Below, piece after piece: positions 21,758 to 34,368 of a stretch of DNA of 64,000 nt (position 1 is the stretch's first letter; each line of letters begins with the position of its first letter). Origin of the DNA: Hydrangea macrophylla. Its lineage: Eukaryota; Streptophyta; Magnoliopsida; Cornales; Hydrangeaceae. The stretch covers positions 24,830,681-24,894,680 of the forward strand of contig CM066994.1 of the NCBI GenBank assembly GCA_033977485.1, given 5' to 3'. Position numbers and translations under genes: made by a program. Under the pieces are notes generated by a model, which saw only the letters and a program-made list of their open reading frames with translations, was not told the DNA's origin and made no database searches.

Positions 21758-23530
21758 ATGACTCCACCTCCATCTGATTATGCAAAGCTTCAATCTCAAA
21801 TCGCGCAGCTTCAGTCATATTTGGGCCTTGGTACCTCCTCATCCGCCTCCAGATCTATAACTGTTATTGCAACAGGCCCTCCTACAGGTACTCCTACTGC
21901 TCTCCATAGTAAGTTAGCTAATCCCACGTGGATTCTAGATTCTGGTGCTAATAATCACATGACTGGTGAGTCTTCTATATTTGTCTCTCCTTATACATCT
22001 ATTGATGAGTCGGTCCGTATTACCGATGGTTCCTTTGTTTTTGTTCATAGTCGGGGTAATGTTTATTTGTCTTCTGATATTACTCACTCATTGGTTTATT
22101 ATATCCCTAACTTCACCTACAATCTTTTATCTGTTAATCGTCTTACCAAAGACCATAATTGTATTGTTGTGTTCTTACCTAGTTGTTGCTACTTACAGGA
22201 CCTGACTTCGAACAAGATTTTTGGCAAGGGGTATGAGCATGATGGCCTCTACTACTTCGGTGCTCCTGTGTTTTCCAGTCTGCAAGCTACCATTTTACCT
22301 AGTTCTAATCAGTCTATTTTACTGGATTCTCATAAATATGTGTTTAATCTTAAAACTCTAGATTTGTGGCATGCTCGCCTCGGACATGCAAATTTCCAGT
22401 ATTTGCGTTGGTTGTTTCTTAATTTGAATAAAGCTTGCAAGGATTTTAATTTTAAATGTGTAGTTTGTGAATTGTCTAAACATACTCGTACCTCGTATAT
22501 TCCTCGCATGCATAGAGCACCTAGTGCATTTGATCTTATTCATTCTGGTATACGGGGCCCTTCACCTGTTATGGCCTTATCTCAGCACCGCTATTATGTC
22601 ACTTTCATTGATGATCACACTCGTTGCACTTGGGTTTATCTTATGAAGAAAAAATCTAAGGTTTTTTCTCACTTTAAAAATTTTCTTCAAATGATTAAAA
22701 CTCAATATAATACTATTGTACGTAATATCCGATCTAATAATGGTCGCGAGTACATCACTGATGAGTTTAGGGCTACCCTTAACAACGATGGGATACTTCA
22801 ACGACTTACCTGTCCCTATACCCCTGAACAAAATGGTGTGGCGGAGAGCAAGAATCGCCACATCATGGCAGTTGTTCGTTGTCTCTTGTGTGGTATGAAT
22901 GTCGCTAAATATTTTTGGCACATGGTTGTCCTTACTACCACATATCTTACTAATCGCACTCCCAACTGTGTTCTGGCTGGGAAAGCTCCCCTCCAGGTCC
23001 TCAAGCCTTCCAGCACTCTTTTCTCTATTTTACCTCGTGTTTTTGGGTGCACTTGCTTTGTTCAAAATAGGAGTCCTACCAAAACAAAACTAGATAATAA
23101 ATCAGTTTGCTGTGTGTTTTTGGGGTACTCATCTATGTCGAAGGGATATCGGTGCTATGATCTGGTTCCTCGTTATTTATATCATTCTTTGGATGTTACT
23201 TTTCTGGAAACTATTCCATTCTTTCTAGGATCTTCTCCTTCAAAAACTGCACCGGTGGAGCCTGCTGTGGTAGATGACTCTATTCCGCCTCGCCCTGTTC
23301 CTATTCTTGACTCCACCAATGAGTCCTTACCACCTATTATCACAGGTGATCCTTTACAGGTTTACTCTTTCCGTCCGCGCCCCTCTGCCCTCTTGCCATC
23401 GTCTTCTCCGGATTCAAGTAACTCTCCTTCTCCTTTATCTACTATTGCTCCTACCCTTGCTGATCTTCCTCGTTATCCTACTCGTGTTCATCGCCCCCCC
23501 CCCCCTCCCCGCTCATTTTCTTCTATCTAA
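21758..23530 (+). pseudogene. Copia protease and integrase segment of pol
   Basis: An open 590-codon stretch in the gag frame. The protease motif WILDSGANNHMTG is intact. The pre-integrase zinc finger is LWHARLGH...CVVCELSKH. The integrase core has lost two of its three acidic residues: IHSGIRGP where Asp is expected and RSNNGREY where a second Asp is expected; the Glu in GVAESKNRHI remains. GKAPLQVLKP and the C-terminal GYSSMSKGYRCYD block follow. A run of 11 to 12 C residues (about 23495-23507) marks the shift to the next frame, either a mutation or a homopolymer sequencing artefact. Confidence 0.9.
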
Positions 23531-25118
23531 CAATACTAATCATCCTATCTCTAAGTATATTTCTTATCAGGGCTTATCTGCTTCCTACAGCTCTTTTCTC
23601 AGTCAGGTTGATTTGGTCTCCATTCCTCGTTCCATTCATGAAGCCCTCCAGAATCCTAAGTGGGTCGCTGCCATAGAAGCAGAAATGAGTGCCCTTCAGG
23701 GTAACCAGACAAGGGAGCTTGTTGATCTTTCTGCCGGTGAGCGTATTATTGGTTGTAAATGGGTCTTTAGTCTAAAGTATTTGGCAGATGGGTCCCTTGA
23801 TCGGTACAAGACTCGATTGGTTGCTAAGGGGTTTACACAGGTGCCTGGTAAGGATTTAGGTGCCACTTTTGGTCCAGCGGCAAAGTTAACTATGGTCCGT
23901 CTCCCGGTCTTGTTAGCTGCCTCTTATTCTTGGCCTCTACACCAGCTTGATGTTAAGAACGCTTTTCTTAACTGTGATCTATCTCAAACGATTTATATGG
24001 ATCCACCACCTGGTTTTCAGCCTCAGGGGGAGTGTTCTGGGAAAGTCTATCGCCTCCGCAAATCTCTTTACGGGCTTAAGCAATCTCCTCGTGCTTGGTT
24101 TAGTCATTTTAGTGATGTGGTCCTTGGTATGGGATTTACTCGATGTCAGTCTGATCACACGTGTTTTATTCGTCGTCATCCTCAAGAGAAATGTACTATT
24201 ATCTCAGTTTATGTGGACGATATCATTATTACTGGCGATGATGTTCCTGGTATTGCTCAAGTAAAGCATGATCTGGGTATGTCATTTGATGTTAAGGATT
24301 TGGGCCTCCTCCGTTATTTTCTTGGTATTGAGGTTGCTAGGTCTCGACGAGGTATCTCGTTATCTCAGAGAAAGTATTCTCTTGATCTTCTTCAGGACAT
24401 GGGTATGCTTGGGTGTAGGCCTGCCTCTTCTCCGATGGACCCAAACCTTAAACTGACTACAGAAATGGGAGACTTGTTACCAGATCCTTCAGTGTACCAA
24501 CGTCTTGTGGGTCGTCTCATATATATGACGAACACAATACCTATCCTGTCTCATTTAGATGCTGTCTACCATATCCTTCGATACCTCAAGACCTGTCCTG
24601 GTCTTGGGCAGTTCTTTACAGTAGGAGCACAGTCTGGTCTCTTCTGTTTCACATATGCAGATTATGCAAGCTCTAGGAGTGATCGACGTTCTACTTCTGT
24701 CTTCTGTACTTTTTGTGGTAATCATCTTATCTCCTGGAAAAGTAAGAAGCAAGCTGTTGTTTCACGCTCATCTACTGAAGCTGAGTACCGTTCTATGGCT
24801 TAGGGCACGTGTGAGATTCTATGACTTCGGTCTCTACTAAGTAAGTTGGGTTTTCTGGTAGCAGAATCATCTACCTTGTTCTGTGATAATAAATCTGCCA
24901 TCCTATTATCTTCAGACTCTGTCCTTCATGAGAGAACTAAGCATGTGGAGGTTGACATCCACTTCATTCGAGAGAAAGTTCAGTCTGGTGTTATTTCTCC
25001 AAGCTTTGTTTTCTCATCCAATCAAACCGCTGATATATTTACCAAGTCTGTTGGTCCAACACTTCTTCAGTCTTATTTTGGCAAGCTGGGTCTCGTTAAT
25101 GTCTTCACTCCAGCTTGA
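23530..25118 (+). pseudogene. Copia reverse transcriptase and RNase H segment of pol
   Basis: After the C-run the reading continues one frame over. WVAAIEAEMSALQGNQT and GCKWVFSLKYLADGS open the reverse transcriptase; the catalytic YVDDIIITGDD is intact, and SLYGLKQSPRAWF is present. RNase H follows (YADYASSRSDRRSTS, SWKSKKQAVVSRSSTEAEYR). Stops TAG at 24801 and TGA at 24822 are in the same frame, which then continues to LFCDNKSAI, KHVEVDIHFIREKV and QTADIFTK, ending at 25118 just before the polypurine tract. Confidence 0.92.
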
Positions 25119-25301
25119 GGGCGAGTGTTGGAATTAGGAGATAATATCACAATCTTTTGATATTGAGTATTCTATTTATGGGTCATGTTGACCAACTTTA
25201 TTTTTGGTTTTATTGCTTTCCTTTTATACTTTCACAACTTAGTGTATGTATTGATTGAGAATGTAATAACAAATTAAGTTTCCCCAAATCCTTTTAAACC
25301 C

Positions 25302-26947
25302 AAAGCAAAATTTTGATTGGGTTTTTTACCCTTTGGGTGTTGCAATCGTAAAGCTTTTGATGAACCAAAGCATGAATTGAGTGGGTTAGCATTTGTTGTT
25401 TGAATTCAAACAACACCAATGAGATGTTTTTGCTATAAAAGGGATCATAATGGAATAATAGGACACCAAAATACTGGTAAGCTGTTGACAATTTCTTAAT
25501 CATCAGATGTTTTAGACTGGACGAGTAGTTTTATGTGTTTAGACCGGTTGAAAACATTCCGTTTTCTTCCTAATGTCTAGTTTTTTTGTTTTTAAAAACA
25601 TGGTGCTTCTTAGAAAAATGGTAAATATTCAAAGGAAATCTTACTTTTAAAGCTCATATTTTAGTTTTGCTATTGCAGCTTCTGGCTACTTCCATGTTGG
25701 TACTATTTGGCTTCCAACAAAGAATATCTCTAGATATAGGTTCTAAATTATGAAGTTTCCAAACAACTATTTGAAATGGCTAGTTACCTCTTATTTGTTT
25801 TAGTTGGCATTTTCTTTTCTTTTTTTCTTTGATTAAAATATTTCAATCCCTTTAACTCCTTTTAAGTCTTAAAATAAGGCTTTTCGTATATCACACAATA
25901 GCCTTTATTCCTGAATCCACCACTGGCAATGGCATAGGAAGAAAAAAAGAAAAGAAAACATACAAGCTAAAGCACAAGAGAACAAGAAAGATCTGCTGGG
26001 TTCCCTTCTTGTTTTCCTCTCGACAATCAAATCAAACAGAGCCTAACAATCATGGTGAGCATATTACTTTCTGTTGGTCTTATTTTTATGTACACCAACA
26101 CCAAGATCTGATGTTTTATGTTGTTGTCTTTTTCTGGACTATTTGATTTTAAGGAAATTAAACACTCTTCAATCTAATGACAATTCATGAAGAAACCAAA
26201 GCGTAAAGCACCAGAAAGAGAAGACGAGCTCGTAATATTGTGCTTTCCAAGTTTGATTCTCAGATACTTTATCGGTTGTAACATATGCAATAAAAGGTAT
26301 GCTATAAATGTTAAAACATATATTAACTAAATTTGTGAAGCATAACATTTTTTGTGTAGTAAATGGACGGCTTTGGTCAAATTTTAATAATAATGCTATT
26401 CTCTCCTAAGTTTGAATCACAAATTTGGTTATCAAATGCTTTGTCAATTTTACCATATATAGGTATATGGTACCACCGATCTTTACCAGTCTACCAAAAC
26501 ATGTTGTACGACTGTTAAGCTATTTGGATTCAAATTTAGAAGTATGGCATTATTCTATATTAAATGGGATGGACTGGATTGGGCTCAACTTTAGGAGAAT
26601 TTATTCAGTGAGACTGTCACAGCACATCATTACGCTTACGTGGTGTGATGCCCCAATCACCAACAGTCATTGACCTAGAAAAAGGGATACAGCACGAGCA
26701 TTTGAGACATGACATGTTGCTTAAAGTCCGCAATAATTTGTCAAATCCACCAAAAAAATTAGGACCAATTAGACCCATATTATTGAAGTGTCATACATAC
26801 GTTAGCATGATCACGTAGTGTAACGATCTCACAAAATAATTCTCGAAGCCAAAAAATTCTAAAATGTACTGATTGATCTTTGTTAAATAACTTGATCAGT
26901 GGCATGGGAAATAATATCCACTTCGTTATTTTCTTCATAAATTAAAA
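25302..26947. other. Intergenic sequence, nothing recognised
   Basis: About 1.6 kb of AT-rich DNA with no coherent ORF. CATGGTGAGC near 26051 after an A-rich leader could suggest a first exon, but no downstream exon is recognisable. No transposon ends found. Confidence 0.55.
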
Positions 26948-27446
26948 GGTTAATTATATTTTACCTCCTGTGATTAGGCTTATTTTTACTTTACCCCCAG
27001 TACGTTAAAATTGGACATTTAGCCCCCATTGATTTCAGACTAAAGTGAAACTGTAAAGATTTCTCTCAAAATAGCCCCACACAAGGATTAATGTTAAAAT
27101 TAGCACTACGAACGAGAGTTTAAGTGTCAAAATTAATTTCACATAGGCAGTTAACCCCAAAATTAGCCTTATAAAGGAGCTGGGTGGTAAAAATTAGCCC
27201 TAGATAGTTGGGTTAAATGGTAGCGTTATCCCACATAGGGGTTTTGTTCCAAAATTAACCTCACAAAGGGGGTTAAGTGTTAATAGTTTTGGCCAATTTT
27301 ATAATTTTCTTCGGTTTTGGGAGAAATCTTTATAGTTTCACTTTAGTCCAAAACTAGAGGGGGGGTAAATGTTCACTTTTGAAGTACAGGGGCTAAAGTG
27401 AAAATAGACCTAACCATAGACCTAACCACAGTGGATAAATTAAAAA
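26948..27446. mobile_element. Long-inverted-repeat (foldback) element, ~500 bp
   Basis: The left ~120 bp (TTTACCTCCTGTGATTAGG ... GACTAAAGTGAAACTGTAAA) reappear inverted at the right end (27320-27446). The middle holds imperfect repeats of CCCCAAAATTAGCC-like units. Partial copies lie at 5732-6012 and 37368-37700. Such elements in plants are commonly Mutator-derived; no clear TSD or coding capacity here. Confidence 0.8.
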
Positions 27447-28194
27447 CTACTTGTATTACTTAACTTAAACAAAGGGACATGGAGTGGTCATAACATATAA
27501 ACATGTGTGATCGGTGTGTCACTCAACATCAGAATCATAACGTGGTGTGAGAGTCACGCAAAAGAACTTATCCACTGACAATAGGAGCTAGAAAGCTTTC
27601 TAATATGCTATCAAAATTTCAACCAGAAAAAAAAGCTTTCTTTATGGTTGAAAATCTTTTTCCTTCGTACCATTATGAAACAAAGAATCGATGTTACTGT
27701 AGTTAGGATTGTTAGAAAATTGAATGATAAATTGGAATTTAGTGTTGTATATGGGTTTTGCCAAACAACCCCTTATTCGAATGTTTGTGACTGTTGACGA
27801 ACAGTCTCCTTTCGAAGGGTTGTGACTGTTGACAAACAGTCTTTTGGAACCTATATATATGGGTCTACTCCATTCATTTTAGAATGATTTATATAAAGTT
27901 CATGTGTATATATCTGAGAGAGTACAAACACAAGTATGGTTCGCTGGAACCTTATTATTTGGAGTGTTTCTATAGTAAGGGGGAGATCGTTGTATCCTGG
28001 GAGACAAATGCCACAAATCCGTGAGCACCAATGCGGGGCATAATTGTCTTAAGGACATACTGTCAAACACTAGACTCGGTCTAATAGTCCGTATTGCATC
28101 TAAATCAGGTTCTGTTTTATTTACTGTATTTATTTAAGTGTTCTTGACTTCATATTTATACACATATATACATCCCAATATATTTTGGTTAACA

Positions 28195-30149
28195 ATCTTA
28201 AGACAATTATTTGGTGCATATTATTTTTCAGATGAGTTTGGGTTTTCTATAAATCTGGAAATTGCATTATATTCGGTTGAAATAATTTGAAAACTCATTT
28301 TGTTTAGAATTTGAAATCTGTCAATCTACAAATTTGATTATGTGGGTTCTCTAGTAACAGTGGTTCCTATGTTTACTTTCAAATCTCCATGTTCAATGAT
28401 TAGGTTATTATTCAAACTGATACGTATATGTGAAGTACGTGAACTAATTGAATGTGAATGTGGGTTCTACAATTGATTCCATCGTTCGAATCAACACCAA
28501 TGAACACTATTGATTCATATGTGTATAGGAAACTGGTTCTAATGCAATGTTCATCATTAGTTCATTACCATATTTTAATTCAAAAAAATAGATTTATTTT
28601 GGAACACCGAACCGTATGGCCTCGATTTTGGAACCGTCATGTATGTTTTTCTGTCTTTGTAGAAGATGCCTACGTTGTTTCACTTCACTAACTTACTTCA
28701 GAAATAGATTACGTGTGTATAACTATTGTAATAAATGGAATCATCTTTGACCAAATATTAAGCAGGCATTGAATCCTTATTCCATTGGAAATTCATTGGT
28801 GAGAAAATTGTTGAACCGTCATATCTATACCCAAACGAGACTTGCAGTTTGTCTTGTTTCATCAGGCTTGCTTTATATATATAGAAATAATATAATTTAT
28901 TCATGTTTGCATAATACATATATATGATGTTAGAATGGTTGCATATGTGATTACAAAAATTGCCACTTAGTGATTAAAATCATTCTTTTGTTTGTTTTCC
29001 ACAAACTGGTCATACATGATTTGGAATTCTAAGTTTCGAAATCCAAAAAAAATTAAAAAATATTCCTGTTTGAGAGTTAGAATCGATTTCAAAATTTGGT
29101 TCAATCTTAGAGTTGTCTTCCACAATGTGAAATAATAAAAGTGAAGTATGATTTCAAACGTTATGAATTTTGCAAGGTGTACTAGTTGCAAACTTTATGA
29201 ATTTGGGACATGACCCTCAACTTAATTGAAATTGTAGTATGATTTCAATTCTTGAGTAATTTTTAAGTTAAACCGCCCCAGTTACTAAAATTAGACAATT
29301 TGCCTCCAAACTTTTACTAGTATTTATGTTTAATCTATACTTACAAATGTCGGGTAGTGATAAAATCTCATGATCGCTATACTTACAAATATGGGGGTAG
29401 ATACATGTTGAATAATATATGAATAGTTATTTATTCTTCATCAATTTTTACAACCATGAAATTTTTTAATATAGTATCTGGTATAACATATTTAAGTGTT
29501 GTATGCCTATAATTGAAAATTTATGAAGGTTCATGAATATGAGGGTTAGTTCATGATAAACAAAGTCACGTGATCTAGGATATTTAAAAAAATGTGGGGG
29601 TAATGTTAAAATGCTCGTATTTACATGTGATCACCGATACTTGCAAATGTGGGGGAAAATATATGTTGAACTTAATATTTTGCAAGTATAAGGAAAAAAA
29701 TTTAGGCGTATAGATTTAATTCCTTTGTGAATTTATTGTGCTTATATGATTTAATTATATTGACAGACTTGGAGATAAACCAAGATGGTTGAATGTGGCA
29801 ACTCAAGAAATTAGTCAAAAGGACTATGAGGTTCACATTGGGACTTAAAGCTAATGGTTTTAAGATGAGAAAATATAAAATGAAAATTTTATGTTAAAAA
29901 ATTGTGAAGTAGATGGTGTAGGCCTGAGTAATCACTTTATAGATTAAAACAAGCGCCAAAATAATGACTTGAGAAAAATTGACAATGTTGTAGTGCCAAT
30001 TGTGTATGTCTACAGACCACATAGTATGCTCTGGAAGACATAGTCACTTAGGTTTGTGAGATACACTCTGATCTATTGATCGTGTTGCACAAGATATCCA
30101 CGTGTACTTTAAGGGTATAGTAATGTTAATTAGATTTTTGATTCAAAAA
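28195..30149. other. Unidentified interior of the gutted copia element
   Basis: No gag, protease or integrase motif is readable on either strand. A motif like TACTTACAAATATGGGGGTA followed by ATGTTGAA occurs about 250 bp apart (29377 and 29637). This may be unrelated DNA or very decayed coding sequence. Confidence 0.5.
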
Positions 30150-30570
30150 AGTACTTGATAGCCATAAGTGGATACATCATTACACTTGATGGTGTAGCCA
30201 TGCATTGGAAATTCTCTACATAGAATTGCATTGCCTGATCAACAATAGAATTTATTAGTTTAGAGAAAGAAAGAGAAGAAGCAGAGTGGCTTCGCCATTA
30301 CTTAAAGGATATTCCACGTTGGACAAAATTTGGGCCTACAATTTTAATCCATTGTGGTATCCAATCGACAATTGGGAAGGCACGGAGAAGTGTGGTAAGT
30401 CTCGACACATTCGTTGAAGATATATACCGTAAAGCAGTTGATCTCGAATGGAATTATCTCCATAGACTGTATAAAGTCAAAAGATAATGAAGTGGATTCA
30501 CTAACTAAAAGTTTAATTAGAGATAAAATAAACTGCTTATCGAGAGGAATGGGACTAAAGCCTATATCTT
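30150..30570 (+). pseudogene. Copia RNase H remnant
   Basis: Across two frames: a GYIFTLDGVAMHWK-like start (about 30170), EEAEWLRHYLKDIPRWTKF (about 30275) and ILIHCGIQSTIGKARRS, then in another frame CIKSKDNEVDSLTKSLIRD and GMGLKPIS (to about 30568). These are the end of a Ty1-copia polyprotein. Several stops and shifts interrupt it. The ~590 bp between here and the 3' LTR is non-coding. Confidence 0.85.
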
Positions 30571-31789
30571 AAAAGTCATCATAATGGCAACTCAACCTAG
30601 CTGTCTGGAGATCCCAAGATCTAGGTTCAACGGGACAACCGAATTGTGCGTGACTTAAATTGTATCACTGGAGAGATATTTCTCTACCCATTCCTATGAT
30701 AAATAGAAAGTGATGCCTGTAGAAAGTCTTAGGATAAGCTTTGCTTTTAATGATTCCTATATCTTGGAAATCTAAGTGGAGTATAGCAGGATGCTCTTAA
30801 TAGGAAATCACCTACATGAGTGTGAAATGTGGCCACTTCTATGAGAATTGTAAAAGCTTAGATTCTCTAATAGCACTCATGAATACCAGGAGTTGTTCAG
30901 GGCCAAAATGAACACAACCGTGAGAACCGAAAGTGTTCGGAGTGATACTGTGTGAGTTCTATTGTCTAGGTTTACACCAAAGCATGAACAGTTCAAGACA
31001 TTGCATTCACTGTTTAGCCGAGTAAATCCGATAGTTCTTCACTACGGAAGGTTCAAGGCCAAAAGCTACCTATCCCGATGCAGTGTCTTTCCACTGTACT
31101 CTCTCTAGTGTGTCTGTATTTGTTTGCATGTTGTATAGACAATTTTTCATTCATGTGGGGGATTGTTGGATAATTGAATGATAAATTGGAATTTAGTGTT
31201 GTATATGGGTTTTGCCAAACAACCCCTTATTCGAATGTTTGTGACTGTTGACGAACAGTCTCCTTTCGAAGGGTTGTGACTGTTGACAAACAGTCTTTTG
31301 GAACCTATATATATGGGTCTACTCCATTCATTTTAGAATGATTTATATAGAGTTCATGTGTATATATCTAGAGTGTGTTAGTGTCTGAGAGAGTACAAAC
31401 ACAAGTATGGTTCGCTGGAATCTTATTATTTGAAGTGCTTCTATAGTAAGGGAAGATCGTTGTATCCTGGGAGACAAATGCAACAAATCCGTGAGCAATA
31501 ATGCGGGGCATAATTGTCTTAAGGACATAGTGTCAAACACTAGACTCGGTCTAATAGTCCGTATTGCATCTAAACCTGGTTCTGTTTTATTTACTGTATT
31601 TATTTAAGTGTTCTTGACTTCAGATTTATACACATATATACATCCCAATATATTTTGGTTAACAAGGGGCTGATGGAATAAGGGGCAAAGGGTTCAAGTC
31701 TCCTAAGATTTTTAAGCATTATTACATTTACCTATAAAAATATAATATTTACTCTTAAGCCCCCCAAATGAAAATTTTTCACGTACGTA

Positions 31790-32285
31790 ATGTAGGGATT
31801 ATATCACATGTGGGATAATTTCATAGATTTAGGGATTGTTGATTTGGCTAGATTTCTATTGTGATAAGTTTTCTTTGTGATAGAGTTTTATTTGGAGTAC
31901 AGCTCTGGTTTCTTGTTAGACATTGAATGGTTGGAAGCTCAATAAAGGAATATGGACTATAGGAATTTAGGAAGTCCTTGGTGTTGGGGGTGTCCTCTCA
32001 TGGGGGTGCATGGTCTAGGGAGAGAGAGTGAGAATTCTTTGAAGTATTGAGAGTGAGTGTACAAGGGGTTTAAGGGTTAGTTTATGGGATTTATTTCAAT
32101 GTTTCTTGTACCAAATTAATTTATTCTCAATAGTGAAAGAACAGTTCTCTCGGGTGTTTACGTAGGCAATGTTTGGCCAAACCACGTAGAAATCTGTGTT
32201 TTCTTTCGTGTGCGTGTTTATTACTGTTTGTGTATTTTTGTGCGTTTATTGGAGGAATTAGGTTCAAGGTATTAAACTCCCAACA
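31790..32285 (+). mobile_element. Possible solo LTR
   Basis: The sequence ends ACTCCCAACA after a U5-like stretch (GTTTATTACTGTTTGTGTAT) and begins near TGTAGGGATT or, alternatively, TGTTGGGGGTG at 31987. Homology of its right flank with 60614 onward begins just after it, consistent with an insertion boundary at about 32285. The left end and TSD are not fixed. Confidence 0.35.
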
Positions 32286-32609
32286 TCCTTCAATCAAAAT
32301 TCAATGGACTCACCACCACATCATTTGGGATGAGGATTTGAGATTAAAATTTGGGAAACTAACAAAAATTTTCCCTCGAGAAGTTGTGATTTGTTAAGAT
32401 GGATCCAGAGAGTGTTGGTTTTATGGCTATGGAGACCTGATCACTAGAATGTCATGCAGCTTGAAGGTCGGGTCACTTCAAGGTCAATTTGTGGATCGTA
32501 ATCGATCTATGCTTCAACCACAATTATGTTAATGGCGCCATAGATTTGTAACTTCTCCTTTAGATTAATTGTTTTTGAACATGAGTAATGCTATTCTTCT
32601 CAAATTTAG
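32286..32609. repeat. Dispersed repeat, second copy at 60614-60937
   Basis: About 325 bp collinear with 60614-60937, including AAGATGGATCCAGAGAGTGT, AAGCTTGAAGGTCGGGTCAC and a final GAGTAATGCTATTCTTCTCA. The shared terminus GAGTAATGCTAT resembles Mutator-type MITE ends seen at 37157 and 60051. Non-coding. Confidence 0.85.
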
Positions 32610-32698
32610 CTCCCAAATATGGTTTCTAAATTGGCTCAATAATTGTACTACATAATGTCACAATAACTCAAGATTGGGAAGCATGCACAGATCATAGG

Positions 32699-33161
32699 CA
32701 GGGTAGGCAATGGCCTCAGGCCCCACAAATGTGATAAAATTTAAAGTTCCGAACACTTTGATACTTGTAGTATTAGCTTTTTAGCTTAAAGGACCCAAAC
32801 ACAAGTACTCTCCTAAATATAAAAAGGCCTCAAAATCTTTTTAAGCCCAAAACCCAAACGTAGTAATACTACACCAACCCCCAATTTTACACGCCCAAAA
32901 TTAATGATGGATACATGCCATGCCCTAAGCTTTAGTTTGCCAAAAAAAAACCATTGAACAACTTCTTAGTTAATAATTTTATATGCGAGTTTTTTTTTTT
33001 TGGTATCATATGGTAGTGAAATGCTTCAGTAGAGCTGTTTCGTGATTATTTTTGTTGTTTATAATAGCTTAATACCTTATAATGGTTGGTTCGCACTAAT
33101 ATATAGAGGGCCCGATATTAGAAGCTCGCCTAGGACCCCCAAAAACTCATGGCCGGCCCTG
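32699..33161. mobile_element. hAT-like element with CAGGG...CCCTG ends
   Basis: The left end CAGGGTAGGCAATGGCCTCA and the right end (inward CAGGGCCGGCCATGAGTTTT) form imperfect inverted repeats of the type seen at 16433-17217. No clear 8-bp TSD. Probably inserted in a GAGTAATGCTAT-type element, whose other end may be at about 33188. Confidence 0.55.
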
Positions 33162-33749
33162 GAGAACCATAGCATTAATATTCTCTAGAAACTCTATGCT
33201 AGAAAGAAACCAGAAGCTTATAATTAAGAAATTTGAACAGTGGATGGGGCTCTTTAAATTGATTTGCGCGCAGGAGACTCTTTATTTCTTCTTCAATCTA
33301 CAATGGTTATTCTTCATCTTTTCAATCTTGTGGTTAATTGTGTCTACCTAATCACTTTGGTTCTTGTTTTTGAAATCCACACATTTAGACTGTAGGACCA
33401 TAGTTTGGTAGGCATTATAGAAGACTGCCAATCATATTAGATTACTCTCCTGGATTCTTTTTCTTTTTTGGTGTGACAAGAATTTTATATATGAGTACAA
33501 TGCTATTTCTTCTAATTCGATCTACAATGATTCTTCTTCTTCTTTTCAATCTTTGTTTTTCAAATCCACAAATATGACATTCCGTTCCGAACCTTGTTTG
33601 TGAATAGTTTGTGCATGTATAGTATATGACAGTGAGTTTAATGGCTGTCGTCCTTATGGTTGCTCCTTCAAAGACATTTTTAATTGATATTTGCTCTTCT
33701 TGTGACCTTTGGTCCAATTTGAAGGTTGATATTTCCATATTAGATTTAT

Positions 33750-34183
33750 GGTTAAATTACACTTTAGTACCCTATATGTAATTTGTACGAAGTTTGATTT
33801 TGGGCCATTTAATTACAAGTGTATCACTTTGGTCCCTCTAGTTTTGAATTGTTTTCAATGTAGGCCTTACCTCTAAATCCGCTAGTTTAACTTGACAGCG
33901 CACTCATATGTCTTAAAAACTCCAGGGCCCAAACTGAAACTTCTCTGAAATTCTAGGGCCCAAAGTGAAATTTTGCCTAAACTCCAGGGTCCAAAGTGAA
34001 ACTTCACCCAAACTATAGGGCACAAAAATGTGAGTTTTTTCTCGAGTTGCACTAACGAAGTTAGAGACAGTGCATACGTTGAAACCAATTCAAAACCACG
34101 GAGACCAAAGTGGTACAATTGAAACTATAGAGCCCAAAGTGAAATTTCGCCCAATTTACATGGAACTAAAATGTAATTTACCC
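33750..34183. mobile_element. Long-inverted-repeat element, 434 bp, probable 9-bp TSD
   Basis: Ends GGTTAAATTACACTTTAGT and (inward) GGGTAAATTACATTTTAGT; inverted similarity extends over more than 110 bp. TAGATTTAT (33741-33749) and TAGATTTAC (34184-34192) fit a 9-bp Mutator-type TSD with one mismatch. The centre has four tandem units of the CCAGGGCCCAAA.TGAAACTT type (33920-34030). Confidence 0.8.
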
Positions 34184-34368
34184 TAGATTTACTGTTCAAA
34201 CATACATTTTGACAACTCATGATGTTCTTCGCAAAAAACCGTTCAATCTCATTATAGAGTAACCATACCAGGCACCTACAAACACAATACCCACACTTAC
34301 CACGTGCATTGCATGTGGCTTCCCCCTAGTTGGAGTTACACTAAACAAATGCTTTAATTCTAACATGG

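Larger units (their letters stand above)
20298..25296 (+). mobile_element. Full-length but inactive Ty1-copia retrotransposon, TSD AACCC
   Basis: Short LTRs 20298-20469 and 25126-25296 (TGTTGGAATTAGG start) differ at about eight positions in 170. AACCC lies at 20293-20297 and 25297-25301. GGTATCAGAGG at 20470, directly after the 5' LTR, is the tRNA-Met primer-binding site, and GAGGGCGAG precedes the 3' LTR as polypurine tract. The order gag, protease, integrase, reverse transcriptase, RNase H is that of Ty1-copia. One frameshift and five in-frame stops disable it. Confidence 0.95.
27710..31664 (+). mobile_element. Gutted Ty1-copia retrotransposon
   Basis: 5' LTR 27710-28194 and 3' LTR 31164-31664 start TGTTAG/TGTTGG and end GGTTAACA; the 3' LTR has about 16 extra bases (near 31367-31385). 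TGTGGGGGAT at 31155-31163 is the polypurine tract. No recognisable primer-binding site follows the 5' LTR, and flanking pentamers (AGGAT, AGGGG) match poorly. Of the 3 kb interior only an RNase H remnant is identifiable, so internal rearrangement or an inter-element recombinant is likely. Each LTR contains two CTGTTGAC.AACAGTC hairpins. Confidence 0.88.

Noticed and set aside
23274..23530. N-terminal part of the reverse-transcriptase-frame ORF
   Set aside because: Up to the C-run the integrase frame is the real one; this Leu-rich stretch is an overlapping shadow.
26040..26060. Possible start of a host gene (ATG followed by GTGAGC)
   Set aside because: No downstream exon or protein motif could be found in the next kilobase.
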